The notes under the pieces were generated by a model. It saw only the letters and a list, made by a program, of their open reading frames with translations. It was not told the DNA's origin and searched no databases. This document shows, in pieces, positions 21,073 to 32,297 of a DNA stretch of 64,000 nt (positions are counted from its first letter, which is position 1; each line of letters begins with the position of its first letter). The stretch spans positions 124,001 to 188,000 of the forward strand of contig JAPTOF010000038.1 of NCBI GenBank assembly GCA_028554755.1, written 5' to 3'. A program made the position numbers and the translations under genes. Source of the stretch: Cordia subcordata (lineage: Eukaryota > Streptophyta > Magnoliopsida > Boraginales > Cordiaceae).

Positions 21073-24000
21073 GGATTTGCTCTTGGAATATAAGGGGATT
21101 TAATTCCCCAAATAAGCAAAAAGAAGCGTTGAAGCTAATCAATAAACATCAATTAGACATTATTTGTCTTTTGGAAAACAAAGTGACTTGCAAAGATAAA
21201 GTCAATCTCATTGGTTCTCATTTTTGGAAGCTTGGATTTTCACACCATATGGATGATAAGGTTAAAGGTCGGATTTGGCTATTTTGGAGGAGCAACATTC
21301 AAGCAACTTTTATTGATTCTTGTGATCAAGCTCTCCTCTTTCATTTTGTTGACTCTTATAATTCACCATTCCTCGTTGCTTTTGTCTATGGCAGGAATGA
21401 AGCTACAAATAGGAAAAAGTTTGGAATAAACTTGCAAGCTAGACTTTTTGGTGTAAAGCTTATAATCTTTGCATTTTGGGTGACTTTAATGAGGTCTTGC
21501 ACTGTGGGGATAAATCAAGCTCTTCTACTATCCCCAAAAGTGCTTGGGACTTTAAATCTTTTGTTGCTAAAACAAATGTGCACAAAGCAAAAGGACATGG
21601 ACCTCATTTCACTTGGACTAACAAAGGTGATGTTAGCAACTTTTTGGCAAGCAAACTTGATAGGGCATTTCTGAATTCTATTTGGCTTCACAATTTTCAT
21701 CTCTCTTTTCTTTTGGTGGAATGCCCAGGTGCTTCGGATCATTGCCCCCTTATTTTGCATACATGTAAGGCATGGAAATCTTCACCAAAACCATTCAAAT
21801 TCTATAATGCTTGGACTTCTCATCCGGATTTCTTGAAGCTTGTGGAGGAGCATTGGAGTACACGGGTCTTTGATACTCCAATGTTCATCCTCTTTCAAAA
21901 GCAAAAAATTCTCAAGCAAGCTCTCAAGTCCTTTGATAAATCTCATTTTGCTTGTATTCTTAATGCTATCAAAGATCTTTATGGGGAGCTTGAAGCCACC
22001 CAATGTGCTCTTCTTAACAGTGGATATAGTGCTGCCCTTCTTGACAAGGAAAAGGACATTTTAGCTAATTTCGAAAGGCTTGAATCAACTTACAAGGCTT
22101 TGCTTATCCAAAAAGCTGGATTATCTTGGATCAATGAGGGGGATTCAAACACCAAGTTCTTTCATAATGTTGTGGAAGGAAGAAAAATCAGAAACACCAT
22201 TCAAGCAATCAAGAATGAAAATGGGAATCTTCTTCTTGAGGACTTTGAGGTGAAAATGAATTCATTGGCTACTACAGAAAGCTTCTTGGTTCAAAAGCTA
22301 TTACTCATGTTAATGTGGATATCTTGAAGAGTATTATTGGAAAAGCAATTGATGATAATTTTGCTACCACCATTTGTGCACCTATCACAAGGAATGAAAT
22401 CAAGGAAACTCTTTTTTCCCTTAATCCCAACAAAATTCCGGGTCCGGATGGCTTCACATCTCATTTCTATATGGTTGCTTGGGATATTGTTGGTGAGGAT
22501 GTTACTAATGCTATCAGCTCCTTCTTTGAATCAAGCAAGCTTCTTAAGGAGGTAAATTCCACCATTATTGCACTTGTACCTAAAATTCCAAATCCCTCCA
22601 TGGTTAAAGATTTTAGGCCAATATCTTGTTGCAATACTATTTACAAGTGCATTTCGAAGATTATTACTAATAGGATCAAAGCTTGCTTGCATCACTTAAT
22701 TTCATGGAACCAATCAGCCTTTTTAAAGGGCCGGCTTACCAATGAGAATATCCTTCTTGCACATGATATTTTAAGAGGTTATTCTAGAAGCCATATCTCC
22801 CTAAGATGTGCCATCAAAGTTGATCTTATGAAAGCTTTTGACACTCTTAATTGGAGCTTTATTGAATGCACTCTTCTTGCATTTGGTTTTCCTTAAAAGT
22901 TTGTTGAATGGATTAAAGTATGCATTACAACTCCTAGCTTCTCTATTGCTCTTAATGGTGGTTTGGAAGGCTATTTTATTGGAGCAAATGGAATTCGACA
23001 AGGTGACCCCATCTCTCCCTATCTTTTTGTTCTTTGTATGGAAGTGCTTTCTTGCATGCTTAACAAATTGGAGAATTGTTCAAGCTTTCGTTTCCATCCA
23101 AAATGTGCTCACTCGAAGCTGAACCACCTTTGTTTTGCGGATGATCTTTTCATTTTTTGTAAAGGAGACTTGAGCTCTATTGATTGTATTTTGAATACTT
23201 TGAAGAACTTCTCTTTTTATTCTGGTCTGAAAATCAATGAAGCTAAGAGTGACATTTTCTTTGGAGGGGTCTCTTATGAAACTAAAATGGCTATCCTTGA
23301 AAGAGTTCGTTTCAATGAAGGTGATCTTCCAATTCGATACTTGGGCATTCCACTTGTTTCTAGAAAACTAAGGAAAGCCAATTGCTATCCTCTCTTGGAA
23401 AAAATTAATGCAAGAATTGATTCATGGTGCAACAATTGACTCTCATTTGCGGGAAGACTTGTGCTTATCAAATCCATTCTTATTCAACACTTGCTTATTG
23501 GGCAAATGCTCTTCTTATTCCTAAAGGTGTCTTGGCTGCCATTGAATCAAAGTTCAAAGCATTTTTATGGAGAGACACAGGGCCCAAAGTTGCTTGGAAG
23601 GAAGTTTGCCTCCCCATGCATGAAGAAGGACTTGGAATTAGAAAGTTAGAGGAAGTCAATTTGGTTTGCATGCTTAAAGTCTTCTAGAGAATATATTCAG
23701 CCAAGGAAACACTATGGAGTCAATGGATTCATACAAATTACATCAAAGATTCTTCCATTTGGGTGTTGCATACTCCTAAGGATGCTAGTTGGATTTTGAA
23801 GATTCTTCTTAAATGCCGAGGTCTCGCAAAGAATTACATTCAGCATAGAATTGCGAATGGTACAAACACATTCTTTTGGATTGATAATTGGTACAAAGAT
23901 GGTTCACTCTTGGAACATTGGTCAAGTACATTTCCAGCCCCTTCTCTCCTCTCAAAGGTATGTGACATCTTCTCTAATGGAGCATGGAATTGGCCAACTC

Positions 24001-24642
24001 ACCTTCAACATATTGATGTTCCAAATTTTATTCTTCATGGTGACAACATTGATAAAATGCTTTCGACTCTTACTCCAAATGGAGACTTCTCTTTCAAACA
24101 CACTTGGGAGCATTTTCGAAGAAAGGGCAGCCACTTCAAGGGTTATAACCTCATTTGGCACAAGGGGCACAATTCAAGGCATAGCTTTATTGTTTGGCTT
24201 GCATTCCTTGACCGTTTGAGTACAAGGTTCAGAATTCTTCATTGGGGGCTCAATATTAACCCATGTTGAATCTTTTGTAGAATGGGTTGTGAAATGAGGG
24301 ACCATCTTTTTTTCGAATGTAGTTTCACTGGAAGGATTTGGAGAAATGGTCTTCTTCTCACCAAAATTTCGGAAAGCTTGATCTCTTGGGAAGACATTAT
24401 CACTTATATCACTCCTTTTTCCCTTGAAAAGCATTTGAAAGCAACCATTATCAAACATTTCTTTTGTGCAGCCGTGTACCACATTTGGATTGAAAGGAAT
24501 CAGCGCATCTTCAAAGACAAAGCTAAAACTGAGGAGTTCATCTTCTATGCTATTTTTAATGATGTTAGAGTTAAACTCTCAAATTGTAAAAAGTTTCCTT
24601 TCTCACCTTTGAACAAATCATTATGCAAAGATTGGAGATAAG
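21069..24642 (+). pseudogene. LINE-H ORF2 (EN, RT, zf-RVT), lightly damaged
   Basis: About 1,190 codons when lesions are ignored. The endonuclease (21069 to about 21800) keeps RICSWNIRGFN, LLENK, GDFNEVLHC and ASDHCPL. RT (about 22400-23350) keeps DFRPISCCNTIYKCIS, LMKAFDTLNW, GIRQGDPISPYLF and catalytic FADD (23134-23145). The zf-RVT region (about 24140-24350) keeps WHKGHNSRHSFIVWLA and the metal-binding pattern IFCRMGC...DHLFFEC. I see a frameshift in an A-run near 21415, a TAG near 21442, a frameshift near 22280, and stops at 22897, 23439, 23687 and 24268. Not functional, but the best template for the family. Confidence 0.87.
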
Positions 24643-24746
24643 AAAATATTTTTGTATTGGTTCTTTTTGTACCTTCTCATCTTGTACTTGTATATTTAAC
24701 ACATTTTTATGAAAATTCTCACTTATCCAGCGAAAAAAAAAAAAAA

Positions 24747-26275
24747 TTTAACTTGTGGGTCACTCCTGAGATCAAGACTAATGTGACCAAAAGATGATTG
24801 ATATCTTGGACTAGCTATTCCAAGGTCTTGAGGTAGTCAAGGAGGTGATGGTATAGTCAAAGGACCGACCTTGACTACGGGAGTACATAGAGGGACGTTT
24901 TGGTCATTTTGCTTAGTGGGTCAAAGACAAAGGCCACTCGTTGTTGTGATGAGCTTCTGGCATCCAGTAATTATCCTTGGAGTGCGGCTTTAGACTTGTG
25001 CTAAAGTAGACTAGGGTCAAATGGTCATTATGTCGCCTAAGAAAAGGTAAGGGCATCTTGGTTATTTTGGGAGCCAAGGGTGGTTATGTCTTTTGGTCCC
25101 TTTGCTAGCCGAATATTATTTTAAGCATAAGAAGTCTTTTCTTAAATATTTCCTTATTGGTTGATTGCTAAATATGTGTTTTCATAAGAGTTCTAATTGC
25201 ATTAGGATTTTGAAAATAGGAAATAAGATTTGTTCTTAATTCTTATTGGTCCAAGTTCTAATGTAGATAATTAGAATATATCTTAATCTCTTTCCTAAAG
25301 CTTCTAGGTATGCAAGACGTGACTTTTGAGTAAGGTTTCCAAATTAGTACGGAGTTGCGATATTTTTAAAAGATAATTCAAATATCTTGAACTCCAAATT
25401 TCCTATTTTGGAATATTCAATTTGTCAAGTCGTTTTGTAGAGAGGTGTCCAAATTTGGAAAGAAGACAGAGATAGTGAGCCGCACATATTCTAGAACATT
25501 TGTAGGGATTTAAATTCTAGAAGATTAGGCAAGAGTTTTTGAAACTCTTATCTTCTAAAGATCTTCTACTTGAATTTAAACTCAAGATAAAATCCTAGTA
25601 TACCTAGAAGTTCTATTGCTAAGAGAACTCTTAAGGGGATCGACTAAGTATGATTAAATGCAAAAAATTTTTGTATGCCAAAAAATTTTTCAGAGACACA
25701 TACGTTCTTGGAGAAGATTAGAAAAGAAAGAATTCTCTTCTCCTTCTCTTCTTCTCTTGATCAACTAAAAACAAAAATAGACTTTTACAATTTTAAAACC
25801 AATTCTTTCACCAAGAATTTGGTTCTTGCTCACTGATATCATCTCTGGTCATCATAGGGAAGATCAAAAGCATTTAGGGTCATTCTTGTAGAGGTCTTGG
25901 AAAGAAAAACACAAGAGGACAAAGTTATTTTTTTCCCATCACAGTCTGTGCAATCTCAGATCTAGGCTTGATCGGGTGTCCATCACTTATTGGATTGTGC
26001 TGAAATTTTAGGAGGACATTCTACACTTCGAGCACTTCAAATACAATAGTTGGATTGTCAATCAGGGTTCCAAAAGATAGTCAGATAATTAGCAAAAATT
26101 TCTAGTCATTTTTCTGCTCTAAGAGGTAAACTTGATCTAAATAATTTTTCTTTTGTTTTCTTGTTTATTTATGCATGTGTGGTATTATTGTATGCAAGTT
26201 GTTTTTTCTACTGTGCCTAGGATTAATAATTTAAAAAATGACCTAGGTTTAGTCTTGGATGCCCCATTAAATCCT
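24747..26275 (+). mobile_element. diverged copia-type LTR, truncated
   Basis: This gene-free stretch follows the LINE-H tail. The words and their order match the U3 of the copia LTR at 59410-61305: a 'gggtcrctcc-gagatcaaga' region, then GTACATAGA, then a 'gtcaaagacaaag' region, then 'attatgtcgcct', then 'gtcccttt-ctag'. Similarity is patchy, so this is an older or sister subfamily. The first 700 bases or so of U3 and a clean 3' end are missing, and no TSD is visible. The right part (about 25250-26270) holds no ORF I can support. LINE-I starts at about 26276. Confidence 0.55.
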
Positions 26276-27009
26276 TCACAAACTCCTTCTCAATCATAAT
26301 GTCTTGGATTCTTTCACTTGGGATTTATCTTCTAATGGAAATTTCTCTTTCAAGCCTAATTGGGACTTCTTAAGGAACAAACCAAGAAAAGTTGATTGGT
26401 ATAATTTAGTTTGGTTCAAAGGCCACACACCACGACATGCATTCATTACTTGGCTTGCCTTTCAAGACAAGCTCAATACAAAGCATCATCTCGTTGCTTC
26501 GGGTATGACCATTAACCCTGATGTGCATCTTTTGTTTTATGGATTATGAAACAAGGGATCATCTTTTCTTTGAGTGCTCAGTCACTAAGAGGATTTGGTG
26601 CAAAGGATTGGAACTTACTAAGGAGAACGAATCCCTCACAAATTGGGATAGCATAATCCATTATATTTCTCCTTTTGCCCTTAAAAAGAACTTGAAGGCC
26701 ACAATCATCAAACTCTTTCTTGGTGCTGTTATTTATCATATTTGGAAGGAAAGAAATGGGTAGGAATTCAATGCAAAGGCCATGACCAAAGAGCCAATTT
26801 TCATTGCCATCTATAATGATGTAAGAACAAAATGTACCTTTGGGAAAAAATTTGCTTCCTCTTTTATTAACAAAGATATATGTAAATCATGGGGACTTGT
26901 AGAAATCTTGAACTGTTAGTTTTGTTCCCCTCTTTCTGTAAAGTTTTTTTTGTACATTGTTGTAACTACTCTTTTGTGAAATGATATACTCCCTTACGAC
27001 GCAAAAAAA
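26276..27009 (+). mobile_element. LINE-I, 3' fragment of an ORF2 LINE
   Basis: The plus-strand C-terminus of ORF2 (DSFTWDLSSNGNFSFK, NLVWFKGHTPRHAFITWLAF, DHLFFECSVTKRIW), a 3' UTR and the tail ACTCCCTTACGACGCAAAAAAA near 27000. The frame is broken at 26549 and 26763. It may be the lost 3' end of LINE-C, which is cut at 18884, but I cannot prove it. Confidence 0.75.
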
Positions 27010-27180
27010 GAAAAAAACAATACGAATCCCCTAAAGCTAGATTACATCAATACTAACCAAGGAGTTGTTGAGCTTCCACATGTTCCAATATCAAGATTAG
27101 CTTTATTTGAAGGAAACTTTTTATAAAAAGAGACTTTACATCTTACATCATTGTAAATAGTTACAAAATATTTTCTTCAG
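27010..27180 (-). repeat. LINE 3'-UTR fragment with 20-bp direct repeat
   Basis: Short minus-strand remnant of an ORF2 C-terminus and 3' UTR; the same sequence is at 28640-28738. The 20-mer ACATCAATACTAACCAAGGA at 27044-27063 is repeated exactly at 28522-28541, which may record an insertion event in this pile-up. Confidence 0.5.
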
Positions 27181-27705
27181 TTTTTTTGTGAGGTAAGAAA
27201 AGTTTATTTCAACGCAAATTTGCAAGTAGTACATCGCGATACCCCTCAAATCTTTAGATACAACAATTCCTAAAAAAAAAAACTAGATTTGAGGGGTATG
27301 AATCAAAATAAAAGATTTGGGGAATTCCAACATAACAAGACAAACATTACAAAGAAACTAAGGAAAAACAAGCTAAGTATCTAAATGACTAGCCAAGTTG
27401 AGCGGATCATCATGCATTAGTCTCCCATTTTCTTCCTTATCAACCACAAGCTCCACAACATTTCTGACAACATCAATATCACCTCGAGTGGAATTACCAA
27501 CATTTGTAAGCTCTTCATGAGCATTGCTTGCCCTATTGTTTTCCTTGCTAAAGCAAACATCATTTGTCTTTCCTTCTTCATCATCAAGAATGGAGAAATG
27601 GTTTGCATTCATAAGGACCTTTGGAGTAAAGGCCAAGTTGGCATTGCCAATATTTGGAGCTTTGGAGTAGAGGCCAAGTTCATTTTTTTTGGTTTGTGCT
27701 TCATT
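27181..27705 (-). mobile_element. LINE-K, 3' part of an ORF1-only LINE
   Basis: T-run at 27181 followed (minus strand) by the terminal motif CTTACCTCAC, a 3' UTR with ATTTGAGGGGTAT and an ORF1 C-terminal frame (27700 to 27373: VLMNANHFSILDDEEG...). ORF1 goes straight into the 3' UTR, with no ORF2. It is cut at 27705 by the tail of LINE-L on the same strand. Confidence 0.65.
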
Positions 27706-28333
27706 GCTTTTTTTTTTTGCGAGGAAAGTGTGAGGTATTTGTATTAATGAATAAAAGATATACAAGTGCAAAAGAGAAACAAAAAGGGGGCTAATCCTAT
27801 ACAAGAATTTCTTCTATCCCCCATGATTTACAAAGAGTTCTGTTAATACAAGAGTAATTGAATTTTTTTTCAACAATACATTTAATGCGTACATGATTCA
27901 AAATGGATGAGAAAATATGCTCCTTCATTTTCGCACCTTTGTTGAAAATGTGATTGTTTCTCTCATTCCAAATGAAGTAGATGGTTGTTTCCAAAACATG
28001 CTTCAAAATAGTGGCTTTAAGGTTACTCTCCATGACTTGTGGAGTAATAAAAGCAAGGGTGTCTTCCCAAGTGATAAGCAAGCAATGGACAAAAATGAGT
28101 TGAAGGCCTCTTCTCCATATTCTTCATGTAAAGCAACATTAGGAAAAAAGATGATCACATGATTCATATCCAAGATTGCAAAATATGCAAGTGGGATTAA
28201 GCTTCATTCCTCAAGTAAGCATTCGAAACTTTGTATAAAGCCTATCATGAATGGCCAACCAAGCAATGAAAGCATGTCGTGGGGGATGCCCTTTGAACCA
28301 TATGATGTTATGCCAATCAACTTTGTTTCCTCT
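27706..28333 (-). mobile_element. LINE-L, 5'-truncated ORF2 LINE fragment
   Basis: The T-run at about 27706 and terminal motif (CACACTTTCCTCGC) are followed by the ORF2 C-terminus (ITWEDTLAFITPQV, IYFIWNERNN) and the zf-RVT stretch (NKVDWHNIIWFKGHPPRHAF). It ends abruptly at about 28333, where a second ORF2 C-terminus is fused in frame; this creates a misleading 87-codon open frame (28211-28474). Confidence 0.7.
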
Positions 28334-28565
28334 GAAGAGCCTTCTATTCCTTTCCAGCCAAAGATGGTATATTGATGCACCAAGTAAAAGCTTTAAAATA
28401 GTGGCCTTTAAATTCTTCTCCAATGTATACGGTGTCAGATAATAAATAATGTCTTCCCAATCAACAAGATGCATAGGGTTGTTTGTGAGAAGAAGCCCTC
28501 TTCTCTAAATTCTCCTAGTAAACATCAATACTAACCAAGGATTCACTTGAGGAGAAAAATGTATT
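28334..28565 (-). mobile_element. LINE-M, ORF2 C-terminal fragment
   Basis: Short minus-strand piece with DWEDIIYYLTPYTLEKNLKATILKL-type sequence (read in pieces) and LLGASIYHLWLERNRRLF. No tail of its own is present. It lies between LINE-L and the T-run at 28566. Confidence 0.6.
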
Positions 28566-28738
28566 ATTTTTTTTTTTTTTTGCAGAGCAAGTAAGTGTGG
28601 TATTTCTTTAATGTCAAAATATATACATGATACAATTACAAAAAAAGAAGCTCAAGCAAAATTGTTATCAAGCTTCCACATGTTCCCAATATCAAGATTA
28701 ACTCTATTTGAAGGAAACTTTTTACGAAAAGAGACTTT
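28566..28738 (-). mobile_element. LINE-N, 3' end hosting the composite insertion
   Basis: T-run at 28566 with terminal motif CACACTTACTTGCTCTGC on the minus strand, then a 3' UTR and the last ORF2 codons up to 28738. The sequence continues at 38549 beyond the 9.8-kb composite insertion, as shown by the parallel copy at 27060-27180. Confidence 0.65.
28723..28738. repeat. left TSD of the composite LINE insertion
   Basis: TACGAAAAGAGACTTT, 16 bp, repeated exactly at 38533-38548. The sequence on the outer sides of both copies rejoins LINE-N, matching its relative near 27120. Confidence 0.85.
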
Positions 28739-29227
28739 TTTTTTTGTGAGTTAAGTAAGAATTTATTAAAACACAAAATTGGTACAAGCCATCCAAACCC
28801 CTCAAACCAAAGCATATAGCATTTCAAAGCAAAACCAAGTTTGAGGAATGAGTACATCAAAAGAGACATTCAAAAGAAAGAAACAATCAAAATCAAGTGC
28901 AAGGTGAGAAATGAGCTCTATCATAACCATTTCCGAGATTGTCAAGCTGAACTGGTTCCAACAAATTAACACCATCAACAAGAGCGGCCAAGTCGGAGGA
29001 TCGAGTTCCAAATCATCCCGATCTTCCTTTGAAGCCAAATCATCTTTTTCTTCATCTCCAAGAGCGACAAATCTATTGCAATCCAATGCTTTTTTGGTAG
29101 TTTGGGCCGAGAGGCCATTGCTTTCATTTGGTGCATTCTCTTTCTTTGCTTTGAGGTTAACACTAGAAAAAGGAGTAGGATTTGCATTTGACACCTTTCT
29201 CCAAATTTTCTTTGGTTTTGATTCCTT
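28739..29227 (-). pseudogene. ORF1-only LINE tail: ORF1 C-terminal remnant and 3' UTR
   Basis: Minus strand: KPKKIWRKVSNANPTPFSSV (compare KTKKVWRKTHNVDPKPFSSV in LINE-Y), then NRFVALGDEEK, then a 3' UTR with the CCCCTCAAA word and the terminal motif CTTACTTAACTCAC before the tail. The open frame has no knuckle or DUF4283 part because the 5' portion is absent. ORF2 sequence is not present. Confidence 0.75.
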
Positions 29228-31374
29228 TTCTTTTTTTTTTTTGCGAAGCAAGTATGTGCATTACTAAAAATGTACAAAGGGTCCATGTACATGAAACAAA
29301 AGAGATCAAACAAAAAGTCCCAAGCGTGGAAAGTCCTATACAAAAATGTCATCTATCTTCCACATCTTTCCAAGGACAATATTTGTGCGGGAGGGTGGGA
29401 AATTTTTACAACAAGAGACTTTGATTCATACATCATTATAAATGGTAAGAAAAATGCTTTCTTCCGTACGTGCTTGCTGATTGTGGATATGATTGTTACG
29501 TTCCAGCCATATGCAGTAGATAGAAGCTCCAAACAAATGCTTGAGGATGGTTGCCTTCAAATTTTTCCCAAGGACAAGAGGGGTGATGTACTCCAAAATG
29601 TCTTCCCAAACAATTAAACTTTCGGCTGCCATGGTAATTTTCAGTCCTTGCCTCCAAATTCTTCTTATGAAGCTATATTCAAAAAAGTGATGATCGTGTG
29701 TTTCACTTCCCATGTGACAAAAAGTGCAAAGAGGGTTGAGAGGAATTGCCCAAGAAAGAATTCTAATTTTGTGCTAAGCCTATCCTTCATTGCAAGCCAA
29801 ACAAGAAAGCTGTGTCTTCGATTATGCCCTTTGTGCCAAACAAGATTTTTCTAAGGGAAAGGGTCTCCTTTTCTCCTAAAATGTTCCCAAGTGTGTTTGA
29901 AAGAGAACTCACCATTGGCTGAAAGAGACCAAATGAATGTATCCTCCATGTTTTCCACAACATCAAAATTCGGAATACTCACTTGTTGTTGGAGGTAGTT
30001 TGGCCATTGCCAAGTTCCATTGCTGTATATAGTGGCTACTTTTGCATTGTAAGCAGGAGTTGGAATAATTGAGCTCCAATAAGTTTCAAGAATGCCCTTG
30101 GGGTGCCATTTGTCATGCCAAAAAGAAGTGTCTCCCATTTCCAACAATGTGGTAAATGTGTTGTCTAGCAAGGTTACGAATGGAAAGAAGTATTTTCATG
30201 ATCCAACTAGAATCCTTTGGACAAGAGATTGTCCAAATAGTTCCTACCTTGATATGAATGTGTGTAAAGGCCCCTTGACTTGAACTAATGACTTGGGTAC
30301 GCAGTGAGGCTGGACGCACAGTAAGTCCAAGTCTAGATTTAGTCCGTAACTAAATGGTAGTGTTGGTAGTGTTGGGCACTCTACCAGGATAAGGTTATAT
30401 TGAGCAAGTCTCCTTGTTAAGGGTGATCTACCTAGGTCATTGGAGGACTTTTTGGATTTGTCTAGATAGTACGTGTGTCACGTATTGGACAGGACCATTA
30501 TGAGTATGTTTTCTAGAGACGTGCTATCAAAGAAAGAAAATAAGATACTCACTGCTACTAAATGATCATTACTCTTAATCTTGAGTATATGTGGATGACC
30601 TAATGAAATTAGGGTTTGGTACTTTAATTCACTGTGGGTGAGATCTTACTTTATTAGGATCAACAGCCTTGTGCATTGAGTGCTAATTTCTAATTAATTG
30701 GAACATGCATATGAAAAATGGAATCTATGTGCCTCCTTCGGGATTGTTCAAATTTATCATCCGAACCTAGATCTAGTGATACTACCCTTATAGGTGTAGC
30801 GGTCATGTGGCTTGAGGGTCGCTCCCGAGATCAAGAGATTCCATGACCAAGGATGGTTGGCAATAGGACAAGAAACCCAACGGAAAAAGATATAGCTAAG
30901 GAGGTGATAGTACACAGGCCAAAGGACTGGTCTTAGCTGTGGGTATACATGGAGGGGCATTATGGTCAGTTATTTAGTAAGTCAAAGGCAAAGTTCATAT
31001 TCTTTTGTGATAAGCTTCTGGGTAATAGCAATTATTCTTGGGGTGCAACTGTGATCTTATGGTGGAATAGATCGGAGTTAAAAATAATTATTATGTCGCC
31101 TAGATCGAGCAAGGACATTTTTAATTATTTTGGAAGCCAAGGTTAATTGTGTCTTCTTGGTCCCTTCCCTAGTTGAAATGATTTTGAGAAAGTAATCTTG
31201 AAAGAGCAAATTCCATATTGTGGTAGTAACCTTATTGGGCCAAAGCTTGGAATTGGGTTTGGGCTTTCTTTAGAGTCCAAGATAACCTAATTGGGCTTGG
31301 ATGGTTTCCTATTGGGCTTGGGCCTTCACATGGATTATGGACTATGTATTGGGCTTGGATGGTGGGCTTGGCCC

Positions 31375-31452
31375 AAGTCTTCCAAGACAAGTGGACAACT
31401 TGCAAATTCTACAAAAACAAGTGGACAACTTGCACAAGTCTTCCAAGACAAG
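31375..31452 (+). repeat. nested direct and inverted repeats in copia U3
   Basis: Arrangement: AAGTCTTCCAAGACAAG, then CAAGTGGACAACTTG twice (31388-31402 and 31418-31432), then AAGTCTTCCAAGACAAG again. The 15-mer is itself a stem (CAAGT/ACTTG). The same block is kept in the LTRs at 41717-43458 and 59410-61305, 90-170 bp upstream of the TATA box, so it is a plausible promoter element. Confidence 0.65.
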
Positions 31453-31539
31453 ATTGATAAGTTACATAAAGGAAATACTACATGGAAATTTTTTCTCCCA
31501 CATTGAAAGATTAGCAACTTTGGGTGCCAAGGTTCTCTC

Positions 31540-31547
31540 TATAAATA
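31540..31547 (+). promoter_or_regulatory. TATA box of copia LTR
   Basis: TATAAATA in the context tctctcTATAAATAgacaag, conserved in the other two copies (60827-60834 plus; 42186-42193 minus). Confidence 0.7.
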
Positions 31548-32297
31548 GACAAGACCTTACACCTTTTATGCAATCCATTTTGTAGTTAATTTCTTCCTTT
31601 TTGGCAAGAAAATACTACAGCACATAGTACACACTTATTGTGTGATTTTTTCTCTAGTTTTTCAAGAGCATATTACTTTGCTTCTTACCACACAAGAGGC
31701 TATATTCTCTCAAGATAAGTCTCTTTAATCATAGAGAAGAAGACTAGGGAGTTGCCTATTGCGACACCCTTATAGTAAAATTTTTGGCGGCCTTGTTCAT
31801 GTACGGGAGCAAAGCTCATGATGGTTTTACCTTCATCAAGGGCACCATGCTTCAAGAGGTTAGCTTTACATATTTTTGCAAGTACTAGTTATATTCTACA
31901 TGTTCTTAAGCATGTTCTTGTGTGCGTGTTATGTGATTATTTTATTTTCCTAGCATGTTTTCTTGGTAGAGTTTTTGAAAATATGGACTAGGATACATCA
32001 CACTTAATAATATCGATCCTACAAAACCATCTACTCCAAAGAGAAGCCCGATTAAAATACATCCTCCAAAAAGTTTTCAATAAGAATGTGTTATTGATTT
32101 CAACAAGCTTTCTAATTCCCAACCCTCCTTCATGAAAGGGTAGACAAACTTCACTTTAAGCAACTTTTGGCCCCGTATCTCTCCAAAGAAAAGCTTTAAA
32201 TTTGATTTCAATGGCATTCAAGATTCCTTTTGGAAGGAGAATAACATTTGCCCAAAAATCACAAATTTGAATAAAGGTGGATTTAATAAGGAGAAGC

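Larger units (their letters stand above)
19244..24746 (+). mobile_element. LINE-H, nearly complete two-ORF LINE
   Basis: Plus-strand, 5.5 kb, uninterrupted. It lacks the leader and the first part of ORF1, has both ORFs with the 4-base overlap, the 3' UTR, the terminal CACTTATCCAGCG and a poly(A) tail (24733-24746). It is the least damaged coding copy in the window. Its last 0.9 kb is almost identical to insert C at 53404-54313. No TSD was found at the truncated 5' edge. Confidence 0.88.
30270..32023 (+). mobile_element. copia solo LTR, 5'-truncated
   Basis: Colinear with the LTR at 59410-61305 from about its base 145 to its end (terminal AATATCGATCCTACA). The first part, including the TG end, is missing. 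The left border falls in LINE-P at a short shared AAGG-like word, so a deletion joined by microhomology is likely. Removing it restores LINE-P coding (SRW then FTHIHIK, homologous to SQWIHTNYIK). TATAAATA lies at 31540-31547, with a hairpin repeat block at 31375-31452. Confidence 0.8.

Noticed and set aside
24747..26275. possible host gene in the LINE-poor stretch
   Set aside because: No credible coding frame or splice pattern is seen, and ordered matches to the copia LTR explain the left part.
28211..28474. 87-codon frame that looks like a novel fusion
   Set aside because: It arises where two truncated LINE ORF2 ends meet in frame at about 28333; a junction artefact of two insertions.
31291..31585. 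small plus-strand frames near 31.3-31.6 kb
   Set aside because: They lie in the copia U3 repeat block and promoter; their repeated peptides reflect DNA repeats, not protein.
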